Below are positions 29,032-43,124 of a stretch of DNA of 64,000 nt, piece after piece. The stretch is from Salsuginibacillus kocurii DSM 18087 (GTDB lineage Bacteria; Bacillota; Bacilli; Bacillales; Marinococcaceae). The notes under the pieces were generated by a model. That model had not been told where the DNA came from. It saw only the letters and a program-made list of their open reading frames with translations, and did not search any database. A program made the translations under genes and the position numbers. The stretch's first letter is position 1; each line of letters opens with the position of its first letter. The DNA lies in the NCBI RefSeq assembly GCF_000377705.1, contig NZ_KB898626.1, positions 298,627 through 362,626 of the forward strand. The letters run 5' to 3'.

Positions 29032-29385
29032 TTAAATCTCATTTTCATGGTTCCATACTTTAGCTCGTTTCATGACGTGAATAAAGCTTCGTTCTAATTG
29101 CTGAAAAGATAATTGCAGGACTGGTTTTCTTGCTATAAGTACATAATCTTTTTCAGGATGTAAGTGAGTTTGATGGATACGCACCAATTCCCGCATTTTA
29201 CGTTTCATTTGATTTCGTGTTACGGCATTGCCGAGCTTTTTTCCTACAGTAAACCCTGCTCGAAGATGAGGCTGTCCAGGTTTATCCAGCACATATACAA
29301 CAAATTGTTGATTTGCATAAGAGGTACCATTTTGAAAAACAGCACTAAATTCTTCACTTTTCTTGATTCGATACTCTTTTTTCAC
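29032..29385 (-). CDS. rnpA: Ribonuclease P protein component
   Basis: A 117-residue basic protein that assists the RNase P RNA in trimming tRNA 5' leaders. It starts KKEYRIKKSEEFSAVF. The RNR signature is in GNAVTRNQMKRKMRELVR (about 51-68), followed by YVLIARKP. I chose GTG 29385, just after AGGTGAGAAT, giving the usual length. The longer frame adds 15 codons upstream of the ribosome-binding site. In most Bacillaceae it is tightly linked to rpmH; here about 450 bp intervene, containing an inverted-repeat element and the rpmH terminator. Confidence 0.95.
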   Translation of the reverse strand: MKKEYRIKKSEEFSAVFQNGTSYANQQFVVYVLDKPGQPHLRAGFTVGKKLGNAVTRNQMKRKMRELVRIHQTHLHPEKDYVLIARKPVLQLSFQQLERSFIHVMKRAKVWNHENEI

Positions 29386-29461
29386 ATTCTCACCTGCTTT
29401 CGCCTCTTCTAACACCTCTTTTGGTTTCAAGAGACGAAATTGATCTTAATTCTATATAAAA

Positions 29462-29682
29462 GGCTCTGTTAAACGTTGTTAATTTTCGCTTCTGGCTGGT
29501 TGCACTACGGACACTAGTGCGACTTCGGCGTTATCTTCACCACGTTTGCTCAACCGTACCTTCTTGGCGGGGACGCATCTAGATCGTCTTCTGCACTCTG
29601 CACCTTCAGGGCGCCCTACCCCGTATTCACGCAGCCATCCCTCACCTTCCGCTTCAACTAAACACTGGCCTTTAACAGAGCC
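29462..29682. mobile_element. MITE-like element with 12-bp inverted ends, between rpmH and rnpA
   Basis: A 221-bp segment bounded by GGCTCTGTTAAA and TTTAACAGAGCC, perfect 12-bp inverted repeats. Its interior is GC-richer than its surroundings and codes for nothing recognisable. The same outer eight bases bound a second element at 43310-43542. Size, perfect ends and lack of coding sequence fit a miniature inverted-repeat element or a decayed insertion sequence. No flanking target duplication is obvious. Confidence 0.6.
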
Positions 29683-29813
29683 GCACAAAAGAAAAGCGTA
29701 AAGAAAACTCGCTTAATAGCGAGCTTCTAGTAAGTAAACAGTTTCTACATACTACATTCTTTCATTATATTAATTCGGCCGTTTCTATCCTTTTTCCTTT
29801 TTGTAGTGAAAAA
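29683..29813. other. Intergenic remnant beside the MITE-like element
   Basis: It starts with GAAAAGCG, like the hairpin-repeat family, and has a small CTCGCTTAATAGCGAG hairpin (about 29709-29724). It is too short to be a full unit. Confidence 0.3.
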
Positions 29814-29838
29814 AAGACCACTAAATATCAGTGGTCTT
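29814..29838 (-). terminator. Terminator of rpmH
   Basis: On the minus strand, AAGACCACT-gatattt-AGTGGTCTT is followed by TTTTTC. It overlaps the rpmH stop codon and would reduce read-through into rnpA. Confidence 0.85.
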
Positions 29839-29974
29839 AAGCGGATAGCACCTTACGTCCTTTGCGGCGACGGCGCTGTAAAACTTGGCGTCCATTTTTA
29901 GTACTCATGCGGGCACGAAATCCGTGCTCTTTTTTACGCTTACGGTTATTCGGTTGAAATGTCGGTTTACCCAT
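29837..29974 (-). CDS. rpmH: 50S ribosomal protein bL34
   Basis: 45 residues, extremely basic: it starts [20 protein letters not shown] and ends in [12 protein letters not shown]. The family usually starts MKRTFQPN; here Gly-Lys-Pro replaces Lys-Arg. The ribosome-binding site GGGAGGTG lies 9 bp before the ATG. It is the last minus-strand gene before oriC. Confidence 0.97.
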   Translation of the reverse strand: MGKPTFQPNNRKRKKEHGFRARMSTKNGRQVLQRRRRKGRKVLSA

Positions 29975-30155
29975 GTATTCGCACCTCCCTGAGGTAGTAA
30001 TTTCAGTCTAAACATTCCCGTAAATTATAAATACTTCTTTCTTCAGTGTCAAGGTGGTTCTGAATAAGAGATTTTTGTATGTAATGCCAAACTTCTTCTT
30101 TCTCCCGTTACCTTTTCCATTTCAGGTTGTGCACAACTTTTTCATATGTCTGCAG

Positions 30156-30389
30156 TTATCGACAAGGTTATCGACAAATTGCGCACATACCCGAAGCCTG
30201 TGTATAATTTTTTATCACAGTTTTATGGCTATGTGGATAACTTTCATGTATCATTGATTTAACAGGCTATCTTTGATATGATTATTATGTTTTTCGGTGA
30301 ACAACTTCTGAATGAACTCTCTCACTATCCACAACTTATCCACTCTTGTGGATATGTCAATACACAAACTTCTAACACTATTATCCACA
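30156..30389. other. oriC: oriC, upstream DnaA-box cluster (incA/incB-like)
   Basis: Between rpmH and dnaA lie a perfect DnaA box TTATCCACA (30381-30389) and a perfect inverse box TGTGGATAA (30232-30240). Close variants are TTATCGACA (30156-30164 and 30168-30176), TGTGTATAA (30199-30207), CTATCCACA (30325-30333), TTATCCACT (30336-30344) and TGTGGATAT (30347-30355). This matches the upstream half of the bipartite Bacillus origin, which also autoregulates dnaA. The whole rpmH-dnaA gap (29975-30606) has no gene. Confidence 0.92.
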
Positions 30390-30606
30390 ACTCTGTGTAC
30401 TTTATTGATAAGACTGTTTTCTACTATAGTAATTTAAATGGGGATAGCATCTCTTTATAACATTGGATGCATGTTTATTCGACATGATTATCTAATTGTT
30501 GTTCAGCTGATAGCTTCCTTCTTCTTTTCCAGGAGACGGAAGCTTTTCTTATCGTTTCGTACATAGAACGAATGGAACAAATTATTGCATAAGGAGGGTG
30601 GCATGA

Positions 30607-31959
30607 TTGGAAAATTTGACGGACTTGTGGGATCAAGCTCTTGAATCGATCAAAGAGAAGGTTAGTAAACCGAGCTTTGAAACTTGGTTAAAGTCGACGA
30701 AGGCTACTGCGCTAGAAGATGAAACCATCACTATTACAGCTCCAAACGAATTTGCCCGTGACTGGCTTGAAAACAGGTATTCTCATATCATCTCTGAAAC
30801 ACTGAAAGAAGTAACAGGTGCTGAGCTTCACGTAAAGTTTATTATCCCCGAAGCGGAAGATGAGCAAGATTTGTTTATCGAACAGGAGCAGAATAAACGT
30901 CCGCCAAAACGCCAGGTTCCAGAAGATGAATCTCCAAACAGCATGTTAAATGACAAATACACCTTTGATACATTTGTTATTGGTTCTGGGAACCGCTTTG
31001 CCCATGCAGCTTCTTTAGCAGTGGCAGAAGCACCCGCAAAAGCGTATAATCCTTTATTTATTTACGGTGGTGTAGGACTCGGAAAAACCCACTTAATGCA
31101 TGCAATTGGCCATTATGTGATTTCTCATAATCCCGAAGCACGTGTAGTTTATTTATCTTCAGAAAAATTCACGAATGAATTTATTAATGCCATACGAGAT
31201 AACCGTGCAGTCAACTTTCGCAATAAGTATAGGAATGTAGACGTGCTGCTAATTGATGATATTCAATTTTTAGCTGGAAAAGAACAAACGCAGGAAGAAT
31301 TTTTCCATACCTTTAATGCTTTACATGAAGAAAGCAAACAGATTGTCATTTCCAGTGATCGCCCGCCAAAAGAAATTCCAACTTTAGAAGATCGCTTACG
31401 TTCTCGTTTTGAGTGGGGGCTTATTACTGACATTACCCCTCCTGACCTAGAAACAAGAATCGCCATATTGCGCAAAAAAGCGAAAGCAGAAAAACTAGAT
31501 ATACCAAATGAGGTTATGCTCTATATTGCCAACCAAATTGATACTAATATTCGTGAACTTGAAGGGGCGCTTATCCGCGTGGTTGCCTATTCTTCATTAG
31601 TCAATGAAGATATGAACGCCGACCTAGCTGCTGAAGCATTAAAAGATATTATTCCAAATGCAAAGCCTAAAGTCATTACGATTAAAGATATCCAACACAA
31701 AGTTGCTGAATACTATGAAGTAAAACAGGAAGAGATCACAGCAAAAAAGCGGACAAAAAGCATTGCGTTTGCGCGTCAAGTAGCTATGTACCTCTCCCGC
31801 GAATTAACAGATTCCTCTCTGCCTAAGATCGGAGATGAATTTGGGGGACGTGATCATACGACAGTCATTCATGCGCATGAAAAAATCACATCAGTTATGA
31901 GCGACAAGCCAGCTGTTTCAGATCAAATTGAAGAATTAAAAGAAAAACTTAAAATGTGA
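30607..31959 (+). CDS. dnaA: Chromosomal replication initiator DnaA
   Basis: A 450-residue AAA+ protein that binds DnaA boxes and opens oriC. Domain I (1-80) starts [20 protein letters not shown] short acidic linker (85-110) precedes the AAA+ domain, which has Walker A GGVGLGKT (154-161), Walker B LLIDDIQF (about 214-221) and an arginine finger near LRSRFEWGL. Domain IV has the DnaA signature [15 protein letters not shown]. The start is TTG 30607, after AAGGAGGGTGGC. It is flanked on both sides by DnaA boxes. Confidence 0.98.
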   Translation: MENLTDLWDQALESIKEKVSKPSFETWLKSTKATALEDETITITAPNEFARDWLENRYSHIISETLKEVTGAELHVKFIIPEAEDEQDLFIEQEQNKRPPKRQVPEDESPNSMLNDKYTFDTFVIGSGNRFAHAASLAVAEAPAKAYNPLFIYGGVGLGKTHLMHAIGHYVISHNPEARVVYLSSEKFTNEFINAIRDNRAVNFRNKYRNVDVLLIDDIQFLAGKEQTQEEFFHTFNALHEESKQIVISSDRPPKEIPTLEDRLRSRFEWGLITDITPPDLETRIAILRKKAKAEKLDIPNEVMLYIANQIDTNIRELEGALIRVVAYSSLVNEDMNADLAAEALKDIIPNAKPKVITIKDIQHKVAEYYEVKQEEITAKKRTKSIAFARQVAMYLSRELTDSSLPKIGDEFGGRDHTTVIHAHEKITSVMSDKPAVSDQIEELKEKLKM

Positions 31960-31994
31960 ATAACCTCTTTTAAAACCATTCAGTTGCGCACAGG

Positions 31995-32100
31995 TTGTCC
32001 ACATGTGAATATCTTTGTTTACCGTTGGCTCATTGGAGTTATCCACACTACAAACACCTCCTACTACTACTACTATTTTTTATATTATTAATAATAAAGG
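31995..32100 (+). other. oriC: oriC, downstream DnaA boxes, DnaA-trio and AT-rich unwinding element (incC-like)
   Basis: Between dnaA and dnaN: TTGTCCACA (31995-32003), a perfect TTATCCACA (32039-32047), 14 bp, then CTACTACTACTACTAT (32061-32076). That run is a series of TAC trinucleotides like the DnaA-trios of the basal unwinding system. The AT-only run TTTTTTATATTATTAATAATAA follows in two blocks to 32096. Order and spacing match the B. subtilis unwinding region. Confidence 0.9.
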
Positions 32101-32110
32101 GGTCATAAGA

Positions 32111-33253
32111 ATGAAATTCAGTATTGAAAGAGAAGCATTTGTCCACGCCGTTCAGCACGTAGATAAAGCGATCTCTTCTCGAACAACGATTCCTATTTTA
32201 ACCGGGATTAAACTTGAAGCAGCTGATGACGGACTATTTCTTACTGGTAGTGATTCAGATGTTTCGATTGAAGCTTTTATTCCTCAAGCCGATGAAGAAA
32301 AAGAATATATTTCGTTAAAAGAACCTGGAAGTGTTGTTCTACAGGCTAAATTTTTTGTTGATATTATAAAAAAGCTGCCAGGGGCAACGATTGAAATCGA
32401 AGTACAAGACCAATTTGCAGCAACAGTACGATCAGACTCAGTTGTATTTAACTTAAATGGATTAGACCCGGAAGAGTATCCACGCCTTCCTAAATTAACA
32501 GAAGAGCAAACATTTACTCTGCCTCAACACCTATTAAAAGACATGATTCGACAAACGTCTTTTGCAGTGTCCACTCAGGAAACACGCCCGGTGTTGACAG
32601 GTGTAAACTTTAGCATTGATGGACAAACGTTAACCTGTACAGCGACGGACAGTCACCGCTTGGCAATGCGAACAGCTCAAGTTGAAGCAAGCGAAACCCC
32701 ATTACAAATTTCAAATGTGGTAATACCGGGAAAAGGGTTGAATGAGCTAAATAAAATTCTTGAAGATAGTGAAGAAACGATTGATGTTGTCATTACAGAA
32801 ACACAGGTTCTTTTTAAATTTAAGAATCTACTTTTCTTTTCACGTTTGCTTGATGGAAAATATCCAGTAACAGATAATATGATCCCGACGCAGTCCAAGA
32901 CGAGTTTTTCCATCCAGACAAAAGAACTTTTACAATCGCTTGAACGAGCGCTGTTGCTTTCAAAAGAAGCAAAGAACAATGTGATTAATGTGAAGGCAGA
33001 AGGAAATAACTTGATTGAGGTTTCCTCCGTATCAGCAGAGGTTGGAAAAGTACAAGAAAATGTGAACGTAGAAGGGTTTGAAGGAGAAGAACTGCGTATT
33101 TCCTTCAATGGGAAAAATATTATGGATGCACTTCGAGTTATCGATAGCGAAACGATTCATATCCAATTCACGGGGGCAATGAGTCCCTTTGTTGTTCGTC
33201 CAACAGACCATGAGCAGATGCTGCACCTTTTCTCTCCGGTGAGAACGTATTAA
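32111..33253 (+). CDS. dnaN: DNA polymerase III beta subunit (sliding clamp)
   Basis: A 380-residue clamp that tethers the polymerase. It starts MKFSIEREAFVHAVQHVDKA; internal family motifs include RTTIPILTGI, DSHRLAMR and ILEDSEETI. The end has PTDHEQMLHLFSPVRTY, close to the typical clamp C-terminus. I chose ATG 32111; the longer frame begins inside the DnaA boxes and DnaA-trio and is an artefact. AAAGGGG lies 9 bp upstream. A strong terminator follows. Confidence 0.98.
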   Translation: MKFSIEREAFVHAVQHVDKAISSRTTIPILTGIKLEAADDGLFLTGSDSDVSIEAFIPQADEEKEYISLKEPGSVVLQAKFFVDIIKKLPGATIEIEVQDQFAATVRSDSVVFNLNGLDPEEYPRLPKLTEEQTFTLPQHLLKDMIRQTSFAVSTQETRPVLTGVNFSIDGQTLTCTATDSHRLAMRTAQVEASETPLQISNVVIPGKGLNELNKILEDSEETIDVVITETQVLFKFKNLLFFSRLLDGKYPVTDNMIPTQSKTSFSIQTKELLQSLERALLLSKEAKNNVINVKAEGNNLIEVSSVSAEVGKVQENVNVEGFEGEELRISFNGKNIMDALRVIDSETIHIQFTGAMSPFVVRPTDHEQMLHLFSPVRTY

Positions 33254-33263
33254 TCGTTTTTAT

Positions 33264-33303
33264 AGCAAATGAGTTCCTTTGCTGGACTCATTTGCTTTTT
33301 ATT
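33264..33303 (+). terminator. Terminator of dnaA-dnaN
   Basis: A perfect 11-bp stem AGCAAATGAGT / ACTCATTTGCT with an 11-nt loop, followed by TTTTTA, directly after dnaN. Confidence 0.9.
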
Positions 33304-33781
33304 TTTAATCCTGTTAGAGGGAGTGCTGATTGAAACAAAAGGCGAGGCGACATCAAACGAGCGCGAAGCGAAGGGAAAGCAGATAACGTACAGGTGCCTA
33401 CAGTTAACACGAGTAGCCAGAGGTGCAAACCACCCGATTTGCCAGAACCTTATAAAAAAATGGAGGGCGTTCGTGTTTCTTTCACTTTTATTTCACCTAC
33501 CTATTTGCGTTCTATTCTCAGTCTAGTAAAATGGAGAGAGGAGTGCAGGATCGAATTTATTTTTGTACTAGCTGCAATCGGAAAATAAGAGGCTGTCAAG
33601 AAACAGCTACAGTTCAGCAGCTTTTTTGAGTACGGCAGGTTAAGAAAGATAAAGTGCTTAAAGACTTAGTGTAGAAAGAACCCTTCTCCCATTTAGCACT
33701 GGGGTGCTCAAACAGTCTGGTTTTCCAGAAATAAAGGGTTCTATCGGCGTGTTGTAGAATGTGTTGAGGAGGATCAGACGA
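33304..33781. other. Gene-free stretch between dnaN and yaaA
   Basis: No credible gene. Bases 33332-33390 resemble, on the minus strand, a repeat type also seen at 58612-58675 and 61595-61655, sharing TTTGATGTCGCC and adjacent blocks. The remaining sequence should contain the promoter for yaaA-recF-remB. Confidence 0.45.
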
Positions 33782-34003
33782 ATGGCTGAATCAATTGAAA
33801 TTCAGAGCTCTTATATTACCCTGGGTCAATTTTTAAAAGAAGCGGCGGTCATAGATACTGGTGGTATGGCAAAGTGGTTCCTTAGTGAATTTGCGGTAAT
33901 CGTGAATGGGGAAGCAGAAGACCGGCGTGGACGTAAACTTTACCCTGGGGATGAGATCTACGTAGAAGAAGCTGGAACCTTTAAAGTCGTCCAGGGATCT
34001 TAA
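33782..34003 (+). CDS. yaaA: S4-domain RNA-binding protein YaaA (RlbA)
   Basis: A 73-residue S4-like protein: [20 protein letters not shown], then a [20 protein letters not shown] core and [13 protein letters not shown]. In B. subtilis it is linked to ribosome assembly, although the detail is limited. I chose ATG 33782, after GAGGAGGATC; the upstream ATG lies in front of that site. It is always placed between dnaN and recF. Confidence 0.92.
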   Translation: MAESIEIQSSYITLGQFLKEAAVIDTGGMAKWFLSEFAVIVNGEAEDRRGRKLYPGDEIYVEEAGTFKVVQGS

Positions 34004-34016
34004 AGGGTTTTTAGCT

Positions 34017-35144
34017 GTGTACATTGAATCGCTCCACCTAAAACAGTTTCGTAATTACAAACAGCTCTCAATAAACTTTGAAGATACTGTGAATGTAATT
34101 GTAGGGGAAAATGCTCAGGGAAAAACAAATTTGATGGAAGCCATCTACCTTTTGGCGTTGGCTAAATCTCATCGAACGTCTAAAGATAAAGAGCTCATGA
34201 ACTGGGAAGAAAAACAAGCAATGATTTCTGGCCACGTCGAAAAACGAACGGGACCTCTCTCACTCGAGGTAATCTTGTCTTCACGCGGTAAACGGGTGAA
34301 AGTCAATGAGTTGGAACAACGAAAACTAAGTGAATATATTGGTGCGATGAATGTAGTTATGTTTGCACCCGAGGATTTGAATCTTGTAAAAGGCGGCCCG
34401 ATCATGAGGCGCCGTTTTATTGATATGGAACTAGGGCAGACAAGTCCTGTTTATCTCCATGACCTGGCAATGTACAATCGAATTTTAAAGCAGCGTAATC
34501 AGTTGTTAAAAGATTGGCAAGGGTCGCCAAATGATCCAGGCATGATGCTTGAGGTAATGAATGACCAATTGGCAGAAGCGGCAGCAAAAGTTGTGCATAG
34601 AAGACTCCGCTTTCTTTCTTCCTTGGAAAAATGGGCTTCAGAGCTCCATGCCGGGATTAGCAGAGATGCTGAAAGCTTGGAGCTTGGATATGTGCCCACT
34701 GCGGAGGTATCGGATGATACAGATATGCCAACAATGGTAAAAGCATACCAGGACTCTCTTTTGAACAAGAGGGAACAAGAAAGGCGCCGCGGCACCTCTT
34801 TGGTTGGCCCTCATCGCGAAGATCTTGTTTTGAAAGTGAATGAGCGCAATGTCCAGACATATGGCTCTCAAGGTCAACAACGTACAGCGGCATTAGCTTT
34901 AAAGCTGGCGGAAATTGAACTAATTGGTGAAGAGATCGGTGATTACCCCATCTTATTGTTAGATGATGTACTTTCAGAATTAGATACACACCGGAGGTCT
35001 CATTTACTAAATACCATTCAAGGAAAGGTGCAAACGTTTGTGACTTCAACGAGTGTTGAAGGCATTGAACATCAAACACTTTCAAAAGCGACTGTATTTG
35101 AAGTAGCAAACGGAGCCATAGAGCGATTGGAAAGAGGTGTTTAG
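34017..35144 (+). CDS. recF: DNA replication/repair protein RecF
   Basis: A 375-residue ABC-type ATPase that helps RecA load at gaps with RecO and RecR. It starts [16 protein letters not shown]. Walker A is [15 protein letters not shown] (about 30-44), the signature motif [14 protein letters not shown] follows further on, and Walker B is [12 protein letters not shown]. The start is GTG 34017, with a weak AAAGGG site upstream. It is followed directly by remB without a gap. Confidence 0.97.
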   Translation: MYIESLHLKQFRNYKQLSINFEDTVNVIVGENAQGKTNLMEAIYLLALAKSHRTSKDKELMNWEEKQAMISGHVEKRTGPLSLEVILSSRGKRVKVNELEQRKLSEYIGAMNVVMFAPEDLNLVKGGPIMRRRFIDMELGQTSPVYLHDLAMYNRILKQRNQLLKDWQGSPNDPGMMLEVMNDQLAEAAAKVVHRRLRFLSSLEKWASELHAGISRDAESLELGYVPTAEVSDDTDMPTMVKAYQDSLLNKREQERRRGTSLVGPHREDLVLKVNERNVQTYGSQGQQRTAALALKLAEIELIGEEIGDYPILLLDDVLSELDTHRRSHLLNTIQGKVQTFVTSTSVEGIEHQTLSKATVFEVANGAIERLERGV

Positions 35145-35435
35145 ATGTTTATTCATTTAGGCGGCGATGAAGTGATCCGCTCTAAAGATGTTATCGCTAT
35201 TCTCGATTATGATTCAAACGAGGCAGATGGAATTACAGTTGAATTCTTACAGGCAAAATCAAAACAAGATGTAATTATCATCTCTGAAGATCTGACGAAA
35301 TCAGTAGTAGTAACAGAAAGCTATGTATATTATTCACCGATCTCCTCTTTAACGTTAAAACGAAGGGCCCAAGTGATCAGTGAATTTGAAGATTATACAG
35401 AAAACGAAGAAGAAAACACAGAAGAAGAAAAGTAG
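35145..35435 (+). CDS. remB: Extracellular matrix regulatory protein RemB (DUF370, YaaB)
   Basis: A 96-residue protein: MFIHLGGDEVIRSKDVIAIL then VVVTESYVYYSPISSLTLK, typical of DUF370 RemB. The tail is highly acidic (ENEEENTEEE). RemB supports biofilm matrix expression in B. subtilis together with RemA. It begins at the base after the recF stop, so translation is coupled. GAAAGAGGTG within the recF end is its ribosome-binding site. Confidence 0.93.
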   Translation: MFIHLGGDEVIRSKDVIAILDYDSNEADGITVEFLQAKSKQDVIIISEDLTKSVVVTESYVYYSPISSLTLKRRAQVISEFEDYTENEEENTEEEK

Positions 35436-35507
35436 AAAGCAGGAAATAAGAGGCAGAGACTGACAAGCGTGGGAACTAAAAACAGTTGGAAGAAGGAAAT
35501 GATTTCT

Positions 35508-37566
<2,059 letters not shown>

Positions 37567-37620
37567 TCGTGCCCGTCGACAGGTAAGTGACTTTCTGACG
37601 GATTAACGGAGGTTGTAGGA

Positions 37621-40128
37621 ATGGCCGAGAATGAATCAAGAGTGCATGAAATAAATATTAGTCAGGAAATGCAGACATCATTTTTAGACTATGCGATGAG
37701 CGTCATTGTAAGTCGCGCCCTTCCTGATGTAAGAGATGGATTGAAGCCGGTACATCGGCGGATTTTATATGCGATGAGTGAGCTTGGGATTACAGCTGAT
37801 AAGTCATATAAAAAATCAGCCCGGATTGTGGGCGATGTAATCGGTAAGTATCATCCGCATGGGGATTCCGCTGTTTATGAAACGATGGTACGGATGGCGC
37901 AAGATTTTAGTTACCGCTACATGCTTGTTGATGGGCATGGGAACTTTGGTTCCATCGATGGGGACGCAGCTGCTGCGATGCGTTATACAGAAGCACGCAT
38001 GTCCAAAATCTCGATGGAAATGGTACGAGATATTAACAAAGACACGATAGATTACCAGGACAATTATGATGGGGCGGAAAAGGAGCCTATTGTTCTTCCT
38101 GCAAAGTTTCCTAATCTCCTTGTAAATGGAGCGGCAGGAATTGCTGTCGGTATGGCAACCAACATTCCTCCTCACCAGTTGGGCGAGGTGATTGACGGGG
38201 TGCTTGCCTTAAGCGAAGACCCGGACCTTACCGTAGCAGACTTAATGGAACATATCCCCGGACCAGATTTTCCTACTGCAGCTACGATACTGGGAAGAAG
38301 CGGGATTAAAAAAGCTTACCAAACCGGCAGAGGTTCGATTACGATACGAGCAAAAGCTGAAATTGAAGAATATGCAAATGGCAAGTCTTCAATTATCGTT
38401 ACCGAACTGCCGTACCAAGTAAATAAAGCGAAGCTTGTAGAAAAGATTGCCGAACTTGTCCGCGACAAAAAATTAGACGGGATCACCGACTTGCGTGATG
38501 AATCGGACCGCTCTGGCATGCGGGTTGTTATTGAGCTCAGAAAGGATGCAAATGCGAACGTCCTGCTTAATAATTTATACAAGCACACGGCTTTGCAGAC
38601 GAGCTTTGGCATCAATTTGTTAGCGCTCGTAGATGGACGCCCAGAAGTCTTGACGTTAAAAGAATGTTTAACCCATTATTTGGATCATCAGAAAGAAGTT
38701 ATTCGACGTAGAACAGCCTTCGAACTTCGTAAAGCTGAAGCAAGAGCTCATATTTTAGAAGGTCTTCGCGTGGCTTTAGACCATCTGGACGATGTGATTG
38801 AGCTTATCCGTCAGTCACAAACGACTGACATCGCACGTGAAGGGTTAATGTCGACATATGAGTTAAGCTATGATCAAGCTCAGGCTATCCTGGATATGCG
38901 CCTTCAGCGTTTAACAGGGCTTGAACGGGATAAAATTGAACAGGAATACAAAGAGCTGATTGAAAGAATAGCTGATTTAAAAGCTATTTTAGCAAGCGAA
39001 GAACGAGTGCTTGAGATCATTCGTACCGAACTCAAAGAATTGAAAGAAAAGTATAATGATGAACGAAAAACAACAATCGAAGCCGGGGAAAACTTGATTG
39101 AGGATGAAGATCTCATTCCTCGCCAGGATGTAGTCATCACGATTACTCATAATGGCTACGTAAAGCGGATGCCGCTGGATACGTATCGCAGCCAGCGCCG
39201 GGGTGGAAAAGGCGTGCAGGGAATGGGAACAAATGACGGTGATTTTGTAGAACATTTGTTTACTACTCATTCGCACAAGACGATCCTTTTCTTTACGAAT
39301 AAAGGAAAAGTTTATCGCTTAAAAGCATATGAAATCCCTGAATTAAAACGAACAGCAAAAGGCATACCAGCTATCAATCTAATTCAAATTGATGCAGGAG
39401 AAACGATCAGTACAGTCATTCCAATTGAAGATTTCTCCGATGACGAGCACCTTTTCTTCCTTACAAAACAAGGTGTGGCCAAACGTACTACCCTATCAGC
39501 TTATTCGAATATTCGTCGGGGAGGTTTGTTTGCTATTTCCTTGCGCGAAGATGACGAATTGCACGGTGTGCGCTTGACGACAGGCGAAGAAGAGTTGATG
39601 ATCGGCACGCAGTACGGCAATGCCATTCGCATTGATGAAAAGGATGTCCGTGTGATGGGGCGTACAGCTTCCGGAGTAAAAGCTATCTCACTAAGTCCTT
39701 CTGATGAAGTGATTGGAATGGATATGATTGAGCCCGATTCTGACGTTCTTCTGGTTACTAGCAGAGGCTTTGGTAAACGCACCTCGACTGAAGAATTTAA
39801 GACACAGCGCCGTGGTGGAAAAGGGTTAAAAGCTGTTTCACTTGCAGAAAAAACAGGTCATGTCGTGAGTTTGCGCGTCTTGACCAAAGGCTATGATCTA
39901 ATGGTTATAACAGAAAATGGCGTTCTCATCCGCATGGATGCAGATGAAATCTCCCAGTACAGCCGCTATGCCCAAGGCGTTCGTCTAATTCGGGTAGGAG
40001 AAGACGAAGAAGTTTCAACGGTGGCGCCAGTTGAAACATCAGAAGATGAAACTGACACCGAAGAAGCAGAAGATGTAACTGAAGAAGAGGCAAATGAAGA
40101 AGCGTTAACTGATGAAGAAGATCAATAA
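37621..40128 (+). CDS. gyrA: DNA gyrase subunit A
   Basis: An 835-residue cleavage-rejoining subunit. The catalytic Tyr is at residue 122 in [10 protein letters not shown]. The quinolone-determining region [19 protein letters not shown] has Ser83 and Glu87, the susceptible-type residues. The C-terminal beta-pinwheel carries the GyrA box [10 protein letters not shown] (near residue 525), with related [10 protein letters not shown] further on. It ends with an acidic tail of about 25 residues ([16 protein letters not shown]), longer and more acidic than usual. GGAGG lies 8 bp upstream. Confidence 0.98.
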   Translation: MAENESRVHEINISQEMQTSFLDYAMSVIVSRALPDVRDGLKPVHRRILYAMSELGITADKSYKKSARIVGDVIGKYHPHGDSAVYETMVRMAQDFSYRYMLVDGHGNFGSIDGDAAAAMRYTEARMSKISMEMVRDINKDTIDYQDNYDGAEKEPIVLPAKFPNLLVNGAAGIAVGMATNIPPHQLGEVIDGVLALSEDPDLTVADLMEHIPGPDFPTAATILGRSGIKKAYQTGRGSITIRAKAEIEEYANGKSSIIVTELPYQVNKAKLVEKIAELVRDKKLDGITDLRDESDRSGMRVVIELRKDANANVLLNNLYKHTALQTSFGINLLALVDGRPEVLTLKECLTHYLDHQKEVIRRRTAFELRKAEARAHILEGLRVALDHLDDVIELIRQSQTTDIAREGLMSTYELSYDQAQAILDMRLQRLTGLERDKIEQEYKELIERIADLKAILASEERVLEIIRTELKELKEKYNDERKTTIEAGENLIEDEDLIPRQDVVITITHNGYVKRMPLDTYRSQRRGGKGVQGMGTNDGDFVEHLFTTHSHKTILFFTNKGKVYRLKAYEIPELKRTAKGIPAINLIQIDAGETISTVIPIEDFSDDEHLFFLTKQGVAKRTTLSAYSNIRRGGLFAISLREDDELHGVRLTTGEEELMIGTQYGNAIRIDEKDVRVMGRTASGVKAISLSPSDEVIGMDMIEPDSDVLLVTSRGFGKRTSTEEFKTQRRGGKGLKAVSLAEKTGHVVSLRVLTKGYDLMVITENGVLIRMDADEISQYSRYAQGVRLIRVGEDEEVSTVAPVETSEDETDTEEAEDVTEEEANEEALTDEEDQ

Positions 40129-40159
40129 TTCAGCTAACTAAGAAGAAAGGGGCGGACGG

Positions 40160-41260
40160 ATGCTTACAGTCTATCGGGATCAGGTAAAAGAAGGATGCAT
40201 TTTGGCTGCCGATGTAATGGCTGTTACTCCTCAGCCCCTCATTCCTCAGCATACTGTTTTAACAGAACAGCACTTAGAGGTGCTGAAGGCTTTTTTGGTT
40301 TCACAAGTAACCGTAGAAGAAATGATGATTGATGGCAGTACGTTTCAGCCAGAAACTAACATATCGCCACCAGAGGATGAAACACCTGAAAAAGTAGAGC
40401 TTAACCCAAATGCCAGTTTTAAAAAAGACTATTTAACGGCCGTTCAGACGTACAAAGAGTGGTTTAAAAAGTGGCAAGAGGGAGCAAATGTGAACATTAC
40501 GGCTGTGCGTAATACGATGCTTCCTTTAATTGAAAAGGTGCTAGAGAGGCCACAAAAGGCGTTGCATTTATATCATTACAGCACGAGAGACGAATACATT
40601 TTTCATCATGCGGTGGCAACTGGATTGCTTGCTTCCGTTCTTGCTAAAAAAATGAATCGGGAATGGAAAGAGTGTTTGCAAGTCGGAATCGCTGGAGCCC
40701 TATGTGATTGTGGGATGTCCCAAATTCCCTTTCAAATTTTTGTTAAAAGGGAAGCTATGACAAAGACAGAATACGAAGAAATGAAAAATCATCCGTATCA
40801 CAGCTATAGGATGGTGAAAAAATCTGGCCAAGTAGGAAATGAAGTATTAGTAGGCATTTTACAACACCACGAACGAGAAGACGGGTCTGGTTATCCGTTG
40901 GCAGTGAATCATCAAAAAATTCACATGTATAGCCGCATATTAGCTGTGGCGGATGTATTTCATGCTATTAGCTCTGAACGGCGCCATCGCCATAAGCAAT
41001 CACCGTATAAAGCGCTCGATATATTGGCTAGAGATGAATTTGGAAAATTTTATCCACCGGCGGTCCAGGCACTTACTGATTATTTGTTAACCTATTCAAT
41101 TGGAACTTCTGTTCTTCTAACAAATGGGGAAAAAGCAGAAGTCATGTACATCGACCCAAAAGATCCGACTCGTCCGACCGTACAATTAGAAGATTCAAAA
41201 CTGATTACGCAGTTAACAGGCAAGGACAATGTATATATTGCTGGAATATTTGCTGATTAA
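40160..41260 (+). CDS. HD-GYP-type protein with degenerate metal site
   Basis: A 366-residue protein. The C-terminal half (about 140-300) is HD-GYP-like: HHAVATGLLASVLAKK, QHHEREDGSGYP (235-246) and RILAVADVFHAI. Two key positions are altered. The canonical LHDIGK is LCDCGM (181-186), losing the metal His and the Lys; VADVYDA is VADVFHA, losing the second Asp. The GYP motif is intact. It is therefore probably not an active cyclic-di-GMP phosphodiesterase and may be a binding or scaffold protein. HD-GYP proteins next to gyrA occur in some Bacillaceae. GAAAGGGGCGG precedes the ATG; a terminator follows. Confidence 0.8.
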   Translation: MLTVYRDQVKEGCILAADVMAVTPQPLIPQHTVLTEQHLEVLKAFLVSQVTVEEMMIDGSTFQPETNISPPEDETPEKVELNPNASFKKDYLTAVQTYKEWFKKWQEGANVNITAVRNTMLPLIEKVLERPQKALHLYHYSTRDEYIFHHAVATGLLASVLAKKMNREWKECLQVGIAGALCDCGMSQIPFQIFVKREAMTKTEYEEMKNHPYHSYRMVKKSGQVGNEVLVGILQHHEREDGSGYPLAVNHQKIHMYSRILAVADVFHAISSERRHRHKQSPYKALDILARDEFGKFYPPAVQALTDYLLTYSIGTSVLLTNGEKAEVMYIDPKDPTRPTVQLEDSKLITQLTGKDNVYIAGIFAD

Positions 41261-41274
41261 CAGGAGAACAAAAC

Positions 41275-41317
41275 AAACCAGCCGTGATGAAGCATATCGT
41301 TTCTTGCGGCTGGTTTT
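41275..41317 (+). terminator. Terminator after the HD-GYP-like gene
   Basis: A 10-bp stem AAACCAGCCG / CGGCTGGTTT with a 22-nt loop, followed by TCTC. The T tract is moderate. Confidence 0.7.
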
Positions 41318-43064
<1,747 letters not shown>

Positions 43065-43124
43065 GGGCACCCTCCTCTATAAACACCAGAAGGAGAAATG
43101 AGGCAGAAAAGCTTTTAATTTCAT

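Noticed and set aside
32061-32076. CTACTACTACTACTAT considered as a simple microsatellite
   Set aside because: Its exact place between a DnaA box and the AT-rich tract makes the DnaA-trio interpretation much more likely.
32015-32110. Extended start of dnaN
   Set aside because: It would cover the DnaA boxes and DnaA-trio of oriC. The conserved start is at 32111.
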